In this document: in pieces, positions 36,887 through 45,610 of the stretch
Position numbering within the stretch: position 1 is the first letter of the stretch
Layout: every line of letters begins with the position of its first letter
Assembly (NCBI GenBank): GCA_004557505.1
Contig: SFGZ01000011.1
Coordinates: forward strand, 1 to 64,000
DNA from: Coriobacteriaceae bacterium
GTDB lineage: Bacteria; Actinomycetota; Coriobacteriia; Coriobacteriales; Atopobiaceae
Length of the DNA stretch: 64,000 nucleotides
Direction of reading: 5' to 3'
Translations under genes and position numbers: made by a program
Notes under the pieces: model-generated
Databases searched by the model: none
What the model saw: the letters and a program-made list of their open reading frames with translations, nothing else
Told to the model about the DNA's origin: nothing

Positions 36887-37843
36887 GTGAACAATCTCCT
36901 GCGCCTCATCGGAAGACGCCTCATAGCGCTGCCAATCATGGCCATCGGCGTCACGCTTCTCGTGTTCTTCCTCATGTCGTTCTCAAAGGCGGACCCGGCC
37001 TACACGGCCCTTGGAGACGGCGCCTCTCCCGAGGCGGTCGCCGAGTACCACGAGCGCTACGGCCTGGACGACCCCTGGCCCATCCGCTATGTGCGCTACA
37101 TGGGCGACCTCTGCCACGGCGAGCTCGGCACCTACGGTGCCGCGCGCAACTCCGTCGCCGACCGCATCTCCTCGGCCCTGCCCGTCACGATGCAGCTCAC
37201 CTTCATGGGTCTCATCATCGGTGCCATCGTCTCGTTTTTGCTCGGCGTCATCGCGGCCCTCTACCGGGACAGGTGGCCCGACCAGCTCATCCGGGTCTTC
37301 TCGATCGCCGGCCTCGCCACGCCCTCGTTCTGGCTCGCCGTCCTGCTCATCCTGGTCTTCTCGTCCTATCTGGGCGTCCTGCCCTCGTCGGGCCCGCTCC
37401 CGGACTTCCTCTCGAACCCCGGCGGCTACTTTGCCCGCATGATCATGCCGGCCATCGCCCTGGCCTTCCCGCTCACGGGGCAGATGACCCGCATCGTGCG
37501 CACCGCAATGGTCGAGGAGCTTGACAAGGACTACGTGAAGACGGCTCGGGGGGCCGGTCTCCCCGAGAAGGTCGTCATTGGGCGCAACGTGCTCCGCAAC
37601 GCCCTCATCACGCCCGTCACCACGCTTGGCCTCAAGATCGGCTACCTCATGGGGGGCGCCGTGGTCATTGAGGTCATCTTCAACCTGCCCGGCATGGGCA
37701 CGGCCATCCTTCAGGGCGTCCAGGGCAACGAGACCTTCCTCGTCATGGGCGTCGTCATCGTCGTCGCCCTCGCCTTCATCATCATAAACATCGTGGTTGA
37801 CATGCTCTACCTGCTGATCAACCCTCGCATCAGGACGGTGTAG
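36887..37843 (+). CDS. ABC transporter permease, DppB type
   Basis: Inner-membrane channel subunit, 318 residues, six predicted helices. N-terminal helix LIALPIMAIGVTLLVFFLMS and the DppB-type LGTYGAARNSVADRI segment; the EAA coupling motif is TARGAGLPEKVVIGRNVLRNAL near 220. GTG start with AAGGAGGAAA upstream. It pairs with the permease half of the next gene, 4 bases downstream. Confidence 0.92.
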   Translation: MNNLLRLIGRRLIALPIMAIGVTLLVFFLMSFSKADPAYTALGDGASPEAVAEYHERYGLDDPWPIRYVRYMGDLCHGELGTYGAARNSVADRISSALPVTMQLTFMGLIIGAIVSFLLGVIAALYRDRWPDQLIRVFSIAGLATPSFWLAVLLILVFSSYLGVLPSSGPLPDFLSNPGGYFARMIMPAIALAFPLTGQMTRIVRTAMVEELDKDYVKTARGAGLPEKVVIGRNVLRNALITPVTTLGLKIGYLMGGAVVIEVIFNLPGMGTAILQGVQGNETFLVMGVVIVVALAFIIINIVVDMLYLLINPRIRTV

Positions 37844-37847
37844 GGCC

Positions 37848-39902
37848 ATGGTTAAGGTTAGAGAGAATCAGGCCGACAAGCTCGAGCGGGCAGCCGCCAG
37901 GGGCTCGCGCCTCAGCGGGCTCAAGAACATGAAGCTCTCCTCGCGGGTCGCCCTCGTGGTCTTGGTGTTCGTGGCCCTGTCAGCCATCCTGGCCCCCGTC
38001 ATCGCCCCGCACGACCCCCTGGAGATCTTCACCGCGCGCCAGGCGCCGGTCGAGGGCTTCCTCTTCGGCACCGACGACAAGGGCCGCGACATCCTCTCCC
38101 GCATGCTCTATGGCGGGCAGTACTCGCTCATCATCGGCTTCGGCGCCACGCTCTTCGCGCTCGTGCTCGGCACCATCGTCGGCGCCGTGGCGGCCGTCTC
38201 GCGCAAGGTGGTCTCCGAGGTCATCATGCGCATCCTGGACGTCGTCATGTCAATCCCCGGTATCGCCCTCGCGGCGGTCCTCGTCTCGGTCCTCGGCAAC
38301 TCCGTGCCGGCCATCGTCGTCTCCATCGGCTTCATGTATACGCCGCAGATCGCACGCATCGTCCGGGCCAACATAGTGTCCGAGTACGGCGAGGACTACG
38401 TCCGCGCCGCCATCGTCTCCGGCGCCCGCGCGCCCTGGATCCTGGCGAGGCACGTGCTGCGCAACTGCATCGCGCCGATCATGGTCTTCACGGTGACCCT
38501 CGTGGCCGACGCCATCATTTTCGAGGCCTCGCTCACCTTCATCGGCGCCGGCATCGCCGAGCCGACCCCCACCTGGGGCAACATCCTGGCCGATGCCCGT
38601 GGCGGCGTCCTCGCGGGCCGCTGGTGGCAGGCGCTGTTCCCGGGCCTCGCCATCATGATCACGTGCCTTGCGCTCAACATCCTCTCCGAGGGCCTCACCG
38701 ACGCCATGGCCGCCAAGCCCGGCGCCCCGGTGGACGCGGACGGCTCCGAGTCCCGCCGCGCCGACGACATCCTGGCCTCCGACCCGGTGCGCGCCTACGA
38801 GGTGCAGGCGGCCTCCCTGGAGCGCCGCCTCTCCGCGCTGCGCGACGTCGAGCTCAGGCGCAACGACCGCCATGTGCCGGACTTCTCGGTGAAGCCGCTT
38901 CTCCAGGTCAAGAACCTCTCCATAAGCTTCGAGAGCCACGGAAGCGTGCATGTCGTGGATGACGTCTCCTTTGACGTGCTTCCCGGCCAGTGCATGGCGC
39001 TCGTCGGCGAGTCCGGCTGCGGCAAGTCAATCACCACCAAGGTGATCATGAACCTTACCGACGCCAACGAGACCGTCACCGGGGAGGTGCTCTACAAGGG
39101 CAGGGACCTCCTCAAGCTCTCACGCGAGGAGCACAGGAAGCTCCTCGGCCACGAGCTTGCGATGGTCTACCAGGACGCCCTGTCCTCGCTCAACCCCTCG
39201 ATGCTCATCTCGGCCCAGATGAAGCAGCTCACGAGCCGCGGCGGAACCCGCTCGGCCGAGGAGCTGCTGGAGCTGGTGGGCCTCGACCCCAAGCGCACGC
39301 TCGAGTCCTATCCGCACGAGCTCTCCGGCGGCCAGCGCCAGCGCGTCCTCATCGCCATGGCCCTTACGCGGGACCCGTCGCTCGTCATCTGCGACGAGCC
39401 CACCACGGCCCTCGACGTGACGATTCAGAAGCAGGTCATCAAGCTCCTGAACGACCTCCAGGCCAAGCTCGGCTTCGCCATGATCTTCGTCTCGCACGAC
39501 CTGGCCCTCGTGGCCGAGGTGGCCTCCGAGATCACGGTCATGTACGCCGGCCAGGTCGTGGAGCAGGCACCCACCAAGGAGCTGGTCACCAACCCAATCC
39601 ACGAGTATACGCGCGGCCTGCTCGGCTCCGTCCTCTCCATAGAGGAGGGTGCCAAGGACGGTTCCCGCCTGCACCAGGTTCCGGGCTCGGTGCCCTCTCC
39701 CGAGGACTTCCCCAAGGGCGACCGCTTCTCGCCGCGCTCGAGCCACCCCACGCTGGGCCTGGACGTGCATCCGGTCATCAAGGAGCTTCCCGGCGACGCC
39801 CACCACAAGTTCTCCGAGCTGCCCGACGACTACCTCAAGGAGCACGGCCTCACGCCGTACCTCGAGACCCTTGACCCTGCCAGCGCATCGGAGGTGAGGT
39901 AG
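37848..39902 (+). CDS. ABC transporter permease-ATPase fusion (DppC-DppD type)
   Basis: 684 residues combining two subunits. Residues 1 to about 300 are a DppC-type permease (FGTDDKGRDILSRMLYG, EAA loop VRAAIVSGARAPWILARHVLRN). A charged linker (about 300-350) joins an OppD-type ATPase: Walker A GESGCGKS near 387, signature LSGGQRQR near 492, Walker B VICDEPTTALD near 514, switch His in VSHDLALVAEV, and the C-terminal oligopeptide-type extension. Such fusions are known in actinobacterial peptide/sialate transporters. One open frame, no frameshift. It lies between its permease and ATPase partners with 4- and 0-base gaps. Confidence 0.93.
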   Translation: MVKVRENQADKLERAAARGSRLSGLKNMKLSSRVALVVLVFVALSAILAPVIAPHDPLEIFTARQAPVEGFLFGTDDKGRDILSRMLYGGQYSLIIGFGATLFALVLGTIVGAVAAVSRKVVSEVIMRILDVVMSIPGIALAAVLVSVLGNSVPAIVVSIGFMYTPQIARIVRANIVSEYGEDYVRAAIVSGARAPWILARHVLRNCIAPIMVFTVTLVADAIIFEASLTFIGAGIAEPTPTWGNILADARGGVLAGRWWQALFPGLAIMITCLALNILSEGLTDAMAAKPGAPVDADGSESRRADDILASDPVRAYEVQAASLERRLSALRDVELRRNDRHVPDFSVKPLLQVKNLSISFESHGSVHVVDDVSFDVLPGQCMALVGESGCGKSITTKVIMNLTDANETVTGEVLYKGRDLLKLSREEHRKLLGHELAMVYQDALSSLNPSMLISAQMKQLTSRGGTRSAEELLELVGLDPKRTLESYPHELSGGQRQRVLIAMALTRDPSLVICDEPTTALDVTIQKQVIKLLNDLQAKLGFAMIFVSHDLALVAEVASEITVMYAGQVVEQAPTKELVTNPIHEYTRGLLGSVLSIEEGAKDGSRLHQVPGSVPSPEDFPKGDRFSPRSSHPTLGLDVHPVIKELPGDAHHKFSELPDDYLKEHGLTPYLETLDPASASEVR

Positions 39903-40730
<828 letters not shown>

Positions 40731-40741
40731 GACGCCGTCTT

Positions 40742-40774
40742 GGCGGGGACGCCCGGCATCCGGACGTCCCCGCC
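40742..40774 (+). terminator. Intercistronic stem-loop between transporter and esterase genes
   Basis: Perfect 10-bp stem GGCGGGGACG / CGTCCCCGCC with a 13-base loop that itself contains CCGG...CCGG. No T-tract follows, so partial termination or mRNA processing is more likely than full termination. Confidence 0.55.
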
Positions 40775-40796
40775 GCTCACGATGGAGGTGTTGCCC

Positions 40797-41771
40797 GTGC
40801 CCATGCCAACAGAGATGCGCACGGCGCTTGAGAGTTACCGGGGGTGTACCCCCGTTCCTGCGGACTTCGATGACTTCTGGGCGGCGCGCATGGCCGAGGC
40901 CGATGCCGTCCCGCTCTCCTTCGAACTCGTGCCCTCGGACGTGCCCGCATATCCGACCTGCGAGTTTTTGGACCTTTGGTATACCGGTATGGGCGGCGCG
41001 CGCATCCACGCCAAGTACCTGCGCCCGCGCACCAAGGACCCCGTCCCGCTCGTGCTCCAGTTCCACGGGTACCCCGGCTCGTCCCGAAGCTGGCTCGAGC
41101 AGTGCTCCTTCGTCGGCATGGGGATGGCGCTCGTGGCGCTCGACTGCCCCGGCCAGGGAGGCCCGTCCCAGGACCTGGGCGGCTTCATGGGCACCACGGT
41201 GGCCGGCCACATCGTGGCCGGGCTTGACGGGGACCCCAGCGGCCTCTACTACACGAGGCTCCACCAGCACATCCGCGTCCTCTGCCGGGTGGTGCGCGAG
41301 CTCTCCGGCATCGACCTTTCGCGCGTCTTCGTGAACGGCGCCTCCCAGGGAGGCGGGCTCGGGCTTGCCACCTGCGCGCTCAATCCGGACCTCGTGAGCC
41401 GCGCGGCCATCCTCTATCCGTTCCTTTCGGACTTCCGCCTGGTCTGGGAGCTGGGCTTGGACGTTGTGGCCTATGACGGCATCGGGCACTTCTCCCGGTG
41501 GTTCTCCGCGTCTGGGGAACGCCAGGAGGAGGCCTTCTCCAAGCTCGCCTACGTGGATACCAAGAGCTTCGCGCACCTGGTCCGATGCCCGGTGCTCTTT
41601 GGCACGGGGCTCGACGACAGGGTGGTGCCGCCCCCCACGCAGTTCGCGGTCTACAACAACCTCACCTGCCCGAAGGCACACCACGCCTATCCCGGCTTCG
41701 CGCACGAGGAGATCCAGGAGTTTGACGACCTCATCATCGACTTCTTCTGCGGAGAGGGGAGGCTCTCGTGA
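40797..41771 (+). CDS. Acetylxylan esterase/cephalosporin-C deacetylase family (CE7) esterase
   Basis: Alpha/beta hydrolase that removes acetyl groups from sugars. 324 residues from GTG at 40797, with GGAGG 8 bases upstream; ATG at 40803 gives nearly the same protein. The N-terminus (CTPVPADFDDFW) is typical CE7. The catalytic set is visible: nucleophile Ser183 in GASQGGG, Asp273/274 in LDDRVVPP, His303 in FAHEE; the oxyanion region is FHGYPG. No signal peptide, so cytoplasmic. Within a sialic acid cluster it may deacetylate O-acetylated sialic acids or their products; pneumococcal nan loci also carry such a gene. Substrate is inference. Confidence 0.88.
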   Translation: MPMPTEMRTALESYRGCTPVPADFDDFWAARMAEADAVPLSFELVPSDVPAYPTCEFLDLWYTGMGGARIHAKYLRPRTKDPVPLVLQFHGYPGSSRSWLEQCSFVGMGMALVALDCPGQGGPSQDLGGFMGTTVAGHIVAGLDGDPSGLYYTRLHQHIRVLCRVVRELSGIDLSRVFVNGASQGGGLGLATCALNPDLVSRAAILYPFLSDFRLVWELGLDVVAYDGIGHFSRWFSASGERQEEAFSKLAYVDTKSFAHLVRCPVLFGTGLDDRVVPPPTQFAVYNNLTCPKAHHAYPGFAHEEIQEFDDLIIDFFCGEGRLS

Positions 41772-42628
41772 GCGCGACGTCCAACATCGACCTTCTGGCC
41801 CTTCCCGCCCTTCGGGACTTTCCGGGTACCGTGTCGGCGCGACTCGAGGCCCTGCGCGAGCGGTCGTGCGCGCGTCCGGTGCCGGCGGGGTGGGAGGCCG
41901 AGTTCGAGGGACTCCTTGCCAGCGCGGTGCCGATGGGGGAGGCCGTGCTCACGCCTGCCCCGGTGGGGGAGGAGAACCCATGCGCCCGCTACTCCGAGCT
42001 GCGCGTGCCCCGCGCCGGCGGCCGCGTGGTCGCGGGCCGGCTCATCGTGCCCGAGGGCGTCTGCCGTCCCTCTGAGCGCGTGCCGCTCGTGCTCATGTTC
42101 CACGATGCGGGGCGTCCCGTCCGCGGGTGGCACCACATGACGCGCTTCTGTGCGCTCGGGTATGCCGTCATCGCCCTCGATGGGGGCCGGGTCGCCCCCG
42201 ACGCCGTCGCGGACGCGCTGCCGGGCCTGGCGGCCGACGCGCTTGCCCTCGCGCGGGCGGGGCTCTCGCTTCCCGGCGTCGACCCCGATCGCGTGTGCGC
42301 ATGGGGCGAGGGGCTGGGCGGCGGCCTCGCGGTCCTCGTGACCGCGGCCCTGGGCCCGCGGGTGGCGCGCTGCGCCGTGTGCAACCCGCTTCCGGCCGAC
42401 CGCGCGGACGTGCCCGCCTGGCTTGACGCGGCGGTCCTCGCGCGGCGCGTGACGTCCGAGCTCCTCGTGGGCTGCGGCCTGCGCGACGAGCTGGCGCCCG
42501 CAGAGGGGCAGGCGGCCCTTGCCAACGCCGCCGCCGGTCCCGCGCGGCTGGTCTTCTACCCAGAGCACGCGCACGAGCGCATCAATGAGTTTGAGAACGA
42601 GGCCCTGAGGTTCCTTCGCCTCAGCTAA
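41768..42628 (+). CDS. CE7-like alpha/beta-hydrolase paralogue lacking the catalytic serine
   Basis: 286 residues, start GTG overlapping the upstream esterase stop by 4 bases. It aligns with the preceding CE7 protein: VPLVLMFHDAGRPVRGWHH matches VPLVLQFHGYPGSSRSW, and DPDRVCAWGEGLGGGLA matches DLSRVFVNGASQGGGLG. At the nucleophile position it has Gly182 (GEGLGGG) instead of Ser. The Asp (CGLRDELAP) and His (PEHAHERINEFE) regions remain. It is shorter and more divergent at the N-terminus. The reading frame is intact, so it is not a decaying pseudogene; it may be a regulatory or binding partner of the active esterase. Confidence 0.75.
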   Translation: MSATSNIDLLALPALRDFPGTVSARLEALRERSCARPVPAGWEAEFEGLLASAVPMGEAVLTPAPVGEENPCARYSELRVPRAGGRVVAGRLIVPEGVCRPSERVPLVLMFHDAGRPVRGWHHMTRFCALGYAVIALDGGRVAPDAVADALPGLAADALALARAGLSLPGVDPDRVCAWGEGLGGGLAVLVTAALGPRVARCAVCNPLPADRADVPAWLDAAVLARRVTSELLVGCGLRDELAPAEGQAALANAAAGPARLVFYPEHAHERINEFENEALRFLRLS

Positions 42629-42654
42629 GTGGCTAGGATGTAACCGATGCATTC

Positions 42655-42675
42655 GCCCGCGCGCCGAGCGCGGGC
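42655..42675 (+). terminator. Intercistronic stem-loop before the aldolase gene
   Basis: Perfect 8-bp stem GCCCGCGC / GCGCGGGC with a 5-base loop, in the 82-base gap between the pseudo-esterase and the aldolase gene. No T-tract follows it. Confidence 0.5.
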
Positions 42676-42710
42676 CTGGCGCACAACGACGAACGACTAA
42701 GGAGTCACCC

Positions 42711-43637
42711 ATGTCAACCAAGATCTACAAGGGCGTTATCCCCCCCGTGGTGGTTCCCGATACCGACGACCACAAGCTCGACGTCGTCTCCTTCGAGCGC
42801 TCTATCAACCGCATGATCGACGCAGGCGTGAACGGCCTGTTCTTCCTGGGCTCCTCTGGCGAGGTGGTCTTCTCCACCGACAACCGCCGCCTCCAGGTCA
42901 TCGAGGAGGCCATACGCATCGTGAACCACCGCGTGCCGGTCTTCGTGGGCATCATCGACACCGAGGTCGAGCGCGTGCTCGAGCACGGTCGCGTTGCCCA
43001 GGAGCTTGGTGCCGACGTGCTCGTGGCGACCGCGCCCTTCTACGCCCTCGGCGGCATGGCCGAGGTCGAGGAGCACTTCCGCATCCTCCACGACGAGCTC
43101 GACCTGCCCATCTTCGCCTACGACATCCCCGTGTGCGTTCACATCAAGCTCCCCTGGAAGCTCCTCGCCAAGCTCGGTGCCGAGGGCGTGCTCGCGGGCG
43201 TCAAGGACTCCTCGGGCGACGACGTCTCCTTCCGCTACCTCTGCCAGGAGAACGAGAAGCTCGGCCACCCGATGACGCTGCTCACCGGCCACGAGGTCGT
43301 GGTGGACGGCGCCTACCTCTCCGGCGCGGACGGCTCGGTGCCAGGCCTCGCCAACGTGGAGCCCGCGGGCTACGTCCGGCAGTGGAGGGCTGCCTGCGCG
43401 GGTGACTGGGCCACGGTGAAGGCCGAGCAGGACCGCCTGAACGAGATCAGCCACATCTTTGACGTGACCAAGGGTGTCCAGGGCTATGCCGGCGGCGTGG
43501 GCTCCTTCAAGTGCGCCCTGCACCTCATGGGCATCTTTGACTCCCCGCAGATGCCGCGCCCGGTAAAGCCGCTCACGGGCGAGAATGTCGAGGCCATCCG
43601 TAAGGTTCTCGTGGACAACGGCCTGCTCGAGGCCTAG
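42711..43637 (+). CDS. nanA: Aldolase of the N-acetylneuraminate lyase/DapA family, probably NanA
   Basis: TIM-barrel Schiff-base aldolase, 308 residues. The substrate-binding loop GSSGE (in LFFLGSSGEVVFS), the proton-relay Tyr (FAYDIPV) and the Schiff-base Lys (AGVKDSSGD) are present. The family includes DapA, NanA and 2-keto-3-deoxy sugar acid aldolases. The neighbours nanE and ROK kinase argue for cleavage of N-acetylneuraminate to ManNAc and pyruvate. GGAG lies before the ATG. The family is certain; the NanA role rests on context. Confidence 0.85.
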   Translation: MSTKIYKGVIPPVVVPDTDDHKLDVVSFERSINRMIDAGVNGLFFLGSSGEVVFSTDNRRLQVIEEAIRIVNHRVPVFVGIIDTEVERVLEHGRVAQELGADVLVATAPFYALGGMAEVEEHFRILHDELDLPIFAYDIPVCVHIKLPWKLLAKLGAEGVLAGVKDSSGDDVSFRYLCQENEKLGHPMTLLTGHEVVVDGAYLSGADGSVPGLANVEPAGYVRQWRAACAGDWATVKAEQDRLNEISHIFDVTKGVQGYAGGVGSFKCALHLMGIFDSPQMPRPVKPLTGENVEAIRKVLVDNGLLEA

Positions 43638-43664
43638 GGCCGGCGAGGCGCCTGCCCCCCTTCC

Positions 43665-43694
43665 GGGCACCCGGCGGGGCCCCGCCGGGTGCCC
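43665..43694 (+). terminator. Perfect 30-base GC palindrome after the aldolase gene
   Basis: GGGCACCCGGCGGGG followed directly by its exact reverse complement, 27 bases after the nanA stop and 36 before the ROK ATG. It forms a 13-15-bp stem with almost no loop. No T-tract, so a processing or stability element, or leaky terminator, is likely. Confidence 0.6.
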
Positions 43695-43730
43695 CTCCGT
43701 GCCGCGGCCGACTCCGTGAGAGGATATGAC

Positions 43731-44699
43731 ATGTGCCAGACAGAGAAGAAGGTCGTCGCCATCGACATTGGCGGCACCAAGATCGCGTCCGCGCTCGTGA
43801 CGCTCGCCCCGGGCGGGAGGCCCCGCGTGGAGTTCTTCGACAAGGTCCCCACCGAGGCCAAGCGCGGCGGCGAGGCGGTCCTTGCCAAGGCCGTCGCCTC
43901 GGCGAAGCGCGTGATGGGGCTCGCGGGGGAGGGCGTGTCCGGCATCGGCGTCTCCTCCGGCGGCGTCATCGACCCGGCGACGGGTGACGTGACCTACGCC
44001 AACGACATGATGCCCGGCTGGGGCGGCACCCACCTCGGCGCCGAGCTCGCGGCCGCCACGGGCCTTCCCTCTCGCGTGCTCAACGACGTGCATGCCCATG
44101 CCCTCGGCGAGGCCCGCTGGGGCGCCGGACGCGACGCCCAGAGCTGCCTGGTGGTGGCGGTGGGCACGGGCATCGGCGGCGCCTTCGTGGAGCGCGGCCA
44201 CATCATGCTGGGCGCGCACAACGAGGCCGGCCACATCGGCCACGTGAGCTGCTCCGACGCCGCCGGCGTGCCTTGCCAGTGCGGCGCCACCGGGCACCTC
44301 GAGACCATCGCGTGCGGCCCCGGCATCATCGAGCGCTACGTGGAGCTGGGGGGCGAGCCCACGCTTCCCGACGGCACGCCCGTGGACGGCGCCGTCATCG
44401 ACCGGCGCGCCGCCGACGGTGACGAGGCCGCCCAGGCCGCCGAGGCCCGGAGCGGACACGCCATCGGCGAGGTGCTGGGGAGCCTCACCAACATGCTCGA
44501 CCCCACCTGCATCATCCTCTCGGGGTCCGTCGCGCAGTGCGGCCCCCACTGGCACGACGCCATGGCCGCCGGCTGGGCAGAGGCCGTCATGCCGCCCTGC
44601 GCTGGCACCCCGATCGTCTCGGGTGACCTCGGCGGTGACGCACCGCTCATAGGTGCGGCCGAGAACATCGTCCAGTCCGCCTACGTGGAGATCGCGTAG
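43731..44699 (+). CDS. nanK: ROK-family sugar kinase, probable N-acetylmannosamine kinase
   Basis: Phosphorylates a hexose or amino sugar using ATP. 322 residues. ATP-binding DIGGTKIASALV near 10, sugar-binding LNDVHAHALGEARWGAG (catalytic Asp) and the ROK zinc motif with a substitution: CQCGATGHLE, where the third cysteine of CxCGxxGCxE is His. Position between nanA and nanE indicates ManNAc as substrate. ATG at 43731 has GAGAGGA upstream; another ATG 5 bases earlier is out of frame. Confidence 0.87.
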   Translation: MCQTEKKVVAIDIGGTKIASALVTLAPGGRPRVEFFDKVPTEAKRGGEAVLAKAVASAKRVMGLAGEGVSGIGVSSGGVIDPATGDVTYANDMMPGWGGTHLGAELAAATGLPSRVLNDVHAHALGEARWGAGRDAQSCLVVAVGTGIGGAFVERGHIMLGAHNEAGHIGHVSCSDAAGVPCQCGATGHLETIACGPGIIERYVELGGEPTLPDGTPVDGAVIDRRAADGDEAAQAAEARSGHAIGEVLGSLTNMLDPTCIILSGSVAQCGPHWHDAMAAGWAEAVMPPCAGTPIVSGDLGGDAPLIGAAENIVQSAYVEIA

Positions 44700-44712
44700 T
44701 CAATGAGCCAGG

Positions 44713-44734
44713 CGCGGCGGGCCCTCGCCGCGCG
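44713..44734 (+). terminator. Intercistronic stem-loop between kinase and nanE
   Basis: Perfect 8-bp stem GCGCGGCG / CGCCGCGC with a 6-base loop, in a 56-base gap. It is the fifth hairpin between genes of this cluster. Confidence 0.5.
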
Positions 44735-44755
44735 CAACCAGCCAAGGAGGCTGCC

Positions 44756-45442
44756 ATGTCCGTCTCACCGCTCGTTCAGTCCCTCAAGGGAAAGCTCGTC
44801 GTGAGCGTCCAGGCCTACCCGGGCGAGCCCCTGCGCCACCCCGAGACCATGGCGCAGATGGCCCGCGCCTGCGAGCTTGGCGGGGCCGCCGCCATCCGCT
44901 GCCAGGGACTCTCTGACATCGCCGCCATCAAGGGCCGCGTGGAGATTCCCGTCATCGGCCTCTGGAAGGAGGGGCATGAGGGCGTCTACATCACGCCCAC
45001 GCTGCGCCACGCGATTGCCTGCGTGAACGCCGGCGCCGACGTGGTGGCCCTCGACGCCACCGACCGCCCCCGCCCCGACGGCCGCAGCTTCGAGCAGACC
45101 GTCCGGGAGCTGCGCGCCCGCTGCGACACGCTCGTCATGGCCGACTGCATGACCATCGAGGACATCCGCCGCGGCGTCGCCTGCGGCTGTGACATCGTGT
45201 CCACCACGCTCTCGCACAACAAGGCCGCCATCGACACCACGCTCGAGGACGGCCCCGACATCGCCCTGCTCGGGCAGGCCGCCAAGGAGTTCCCGGACCT
45301 CCCCGTCATCTGCGAGGGCCACGTCCACACCCCCTCCGATGCCCGCGCGGCAATGGACGCCGGCGCCTGGGCCGTGGTCGTGGGCACCGCGATCACGCAC
45401 CCCACGAGCCTCACGAGCTGGTTCAAGGCCGCGATCGAGTAG
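44756..45442 (+). CDS. nanE: N-acylglucosamine-6-phosphate 2-epimerase
   Basis: Converts ManNAc-6-phosphate to GlcNAc-6-phosphate in the cytoplasm. 228 residues, usual length. NanE hallmarks: KGKLVVSVQAYPGEPLRHPE, the VIGLWKEG and VALDATDRPRP motifs, MADCMTIEDIRRG, and the phosphate site CEGHVHTPSDARAAMDAGAWAVVVGTAIT. This is the most specific marker that the cluster handles sialic acid or ManNAc. AAGGAGG precedes the ATG. nagA and nagB, needed for the next steps, are not in the window. Confidence 0.95.
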   Translation: MSVSPLVQSLKGKLVVSVQAYPGEPLRHPETMAQMARACELGGAAAIRCQGLSDIAAIKGRVEIPVIGLWKEGHEGVYITPTLRHAIACVNAGADVVALDATDRPRPDGRSFEQTVRELRARCDTLVMADCMTIEDIRRGVACGCDIVSTTLSHNKAAIDTTLEDGPDIALLGQAAKEFPDLPVICEGHVHTPSDARAAMDAGAWAVVVGTAITHPTSLTSWFKAAIE

Positions 45443-45473
45443 CCTCGGCGTTGTGTGCGCATTTCTGCGTATA

Positions 45474-45579
45474 TTTGAGTGAAAGTGGCAAAAAATGACC
45501 GTTTATCGGCATTCACCTACCGTTTGCCGGAAGTTTGCTTGCTTTTGCTCACTTTTGACTGAAATTGCGCAAAAATGAC
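45474..45579 (+). promoter_or_regulatory. 80-bp-spaced direct repeats, candidate operators of the fructose operon
   Basis: A 26-base motif TTTGA(G/C)TGAAA.TG...AAAATGAC occurs at 45474-45499 and 45554-45579 (21 of 26 matching), exactly 80 bp apart. A related inverse motif (AAAAGTGAGCAAAAGC on the minus strand) covers 45542-45557. The segment is far more AT-rich than its surroundings. The oxidoreductase ATG is 31 bases further on. A DeoR-family gene lies in the operon, and such regulators often use GAAA-type direct repeats, so I infer it binds here. Confidence 0.5.
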
Positions 45580-45610
45580 AACCAGCAGAGTACGACGAGA
45601 GGAGCCACAC

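Noticed and set aside
41768..42628. Pseudogene call for the serine-less CE7 paralogue
   Set aside because: The frame is uninterrupted, codon use matches its neighbours and start/stop overlap is kept, so it is more likely a functional pseudoenzyme.
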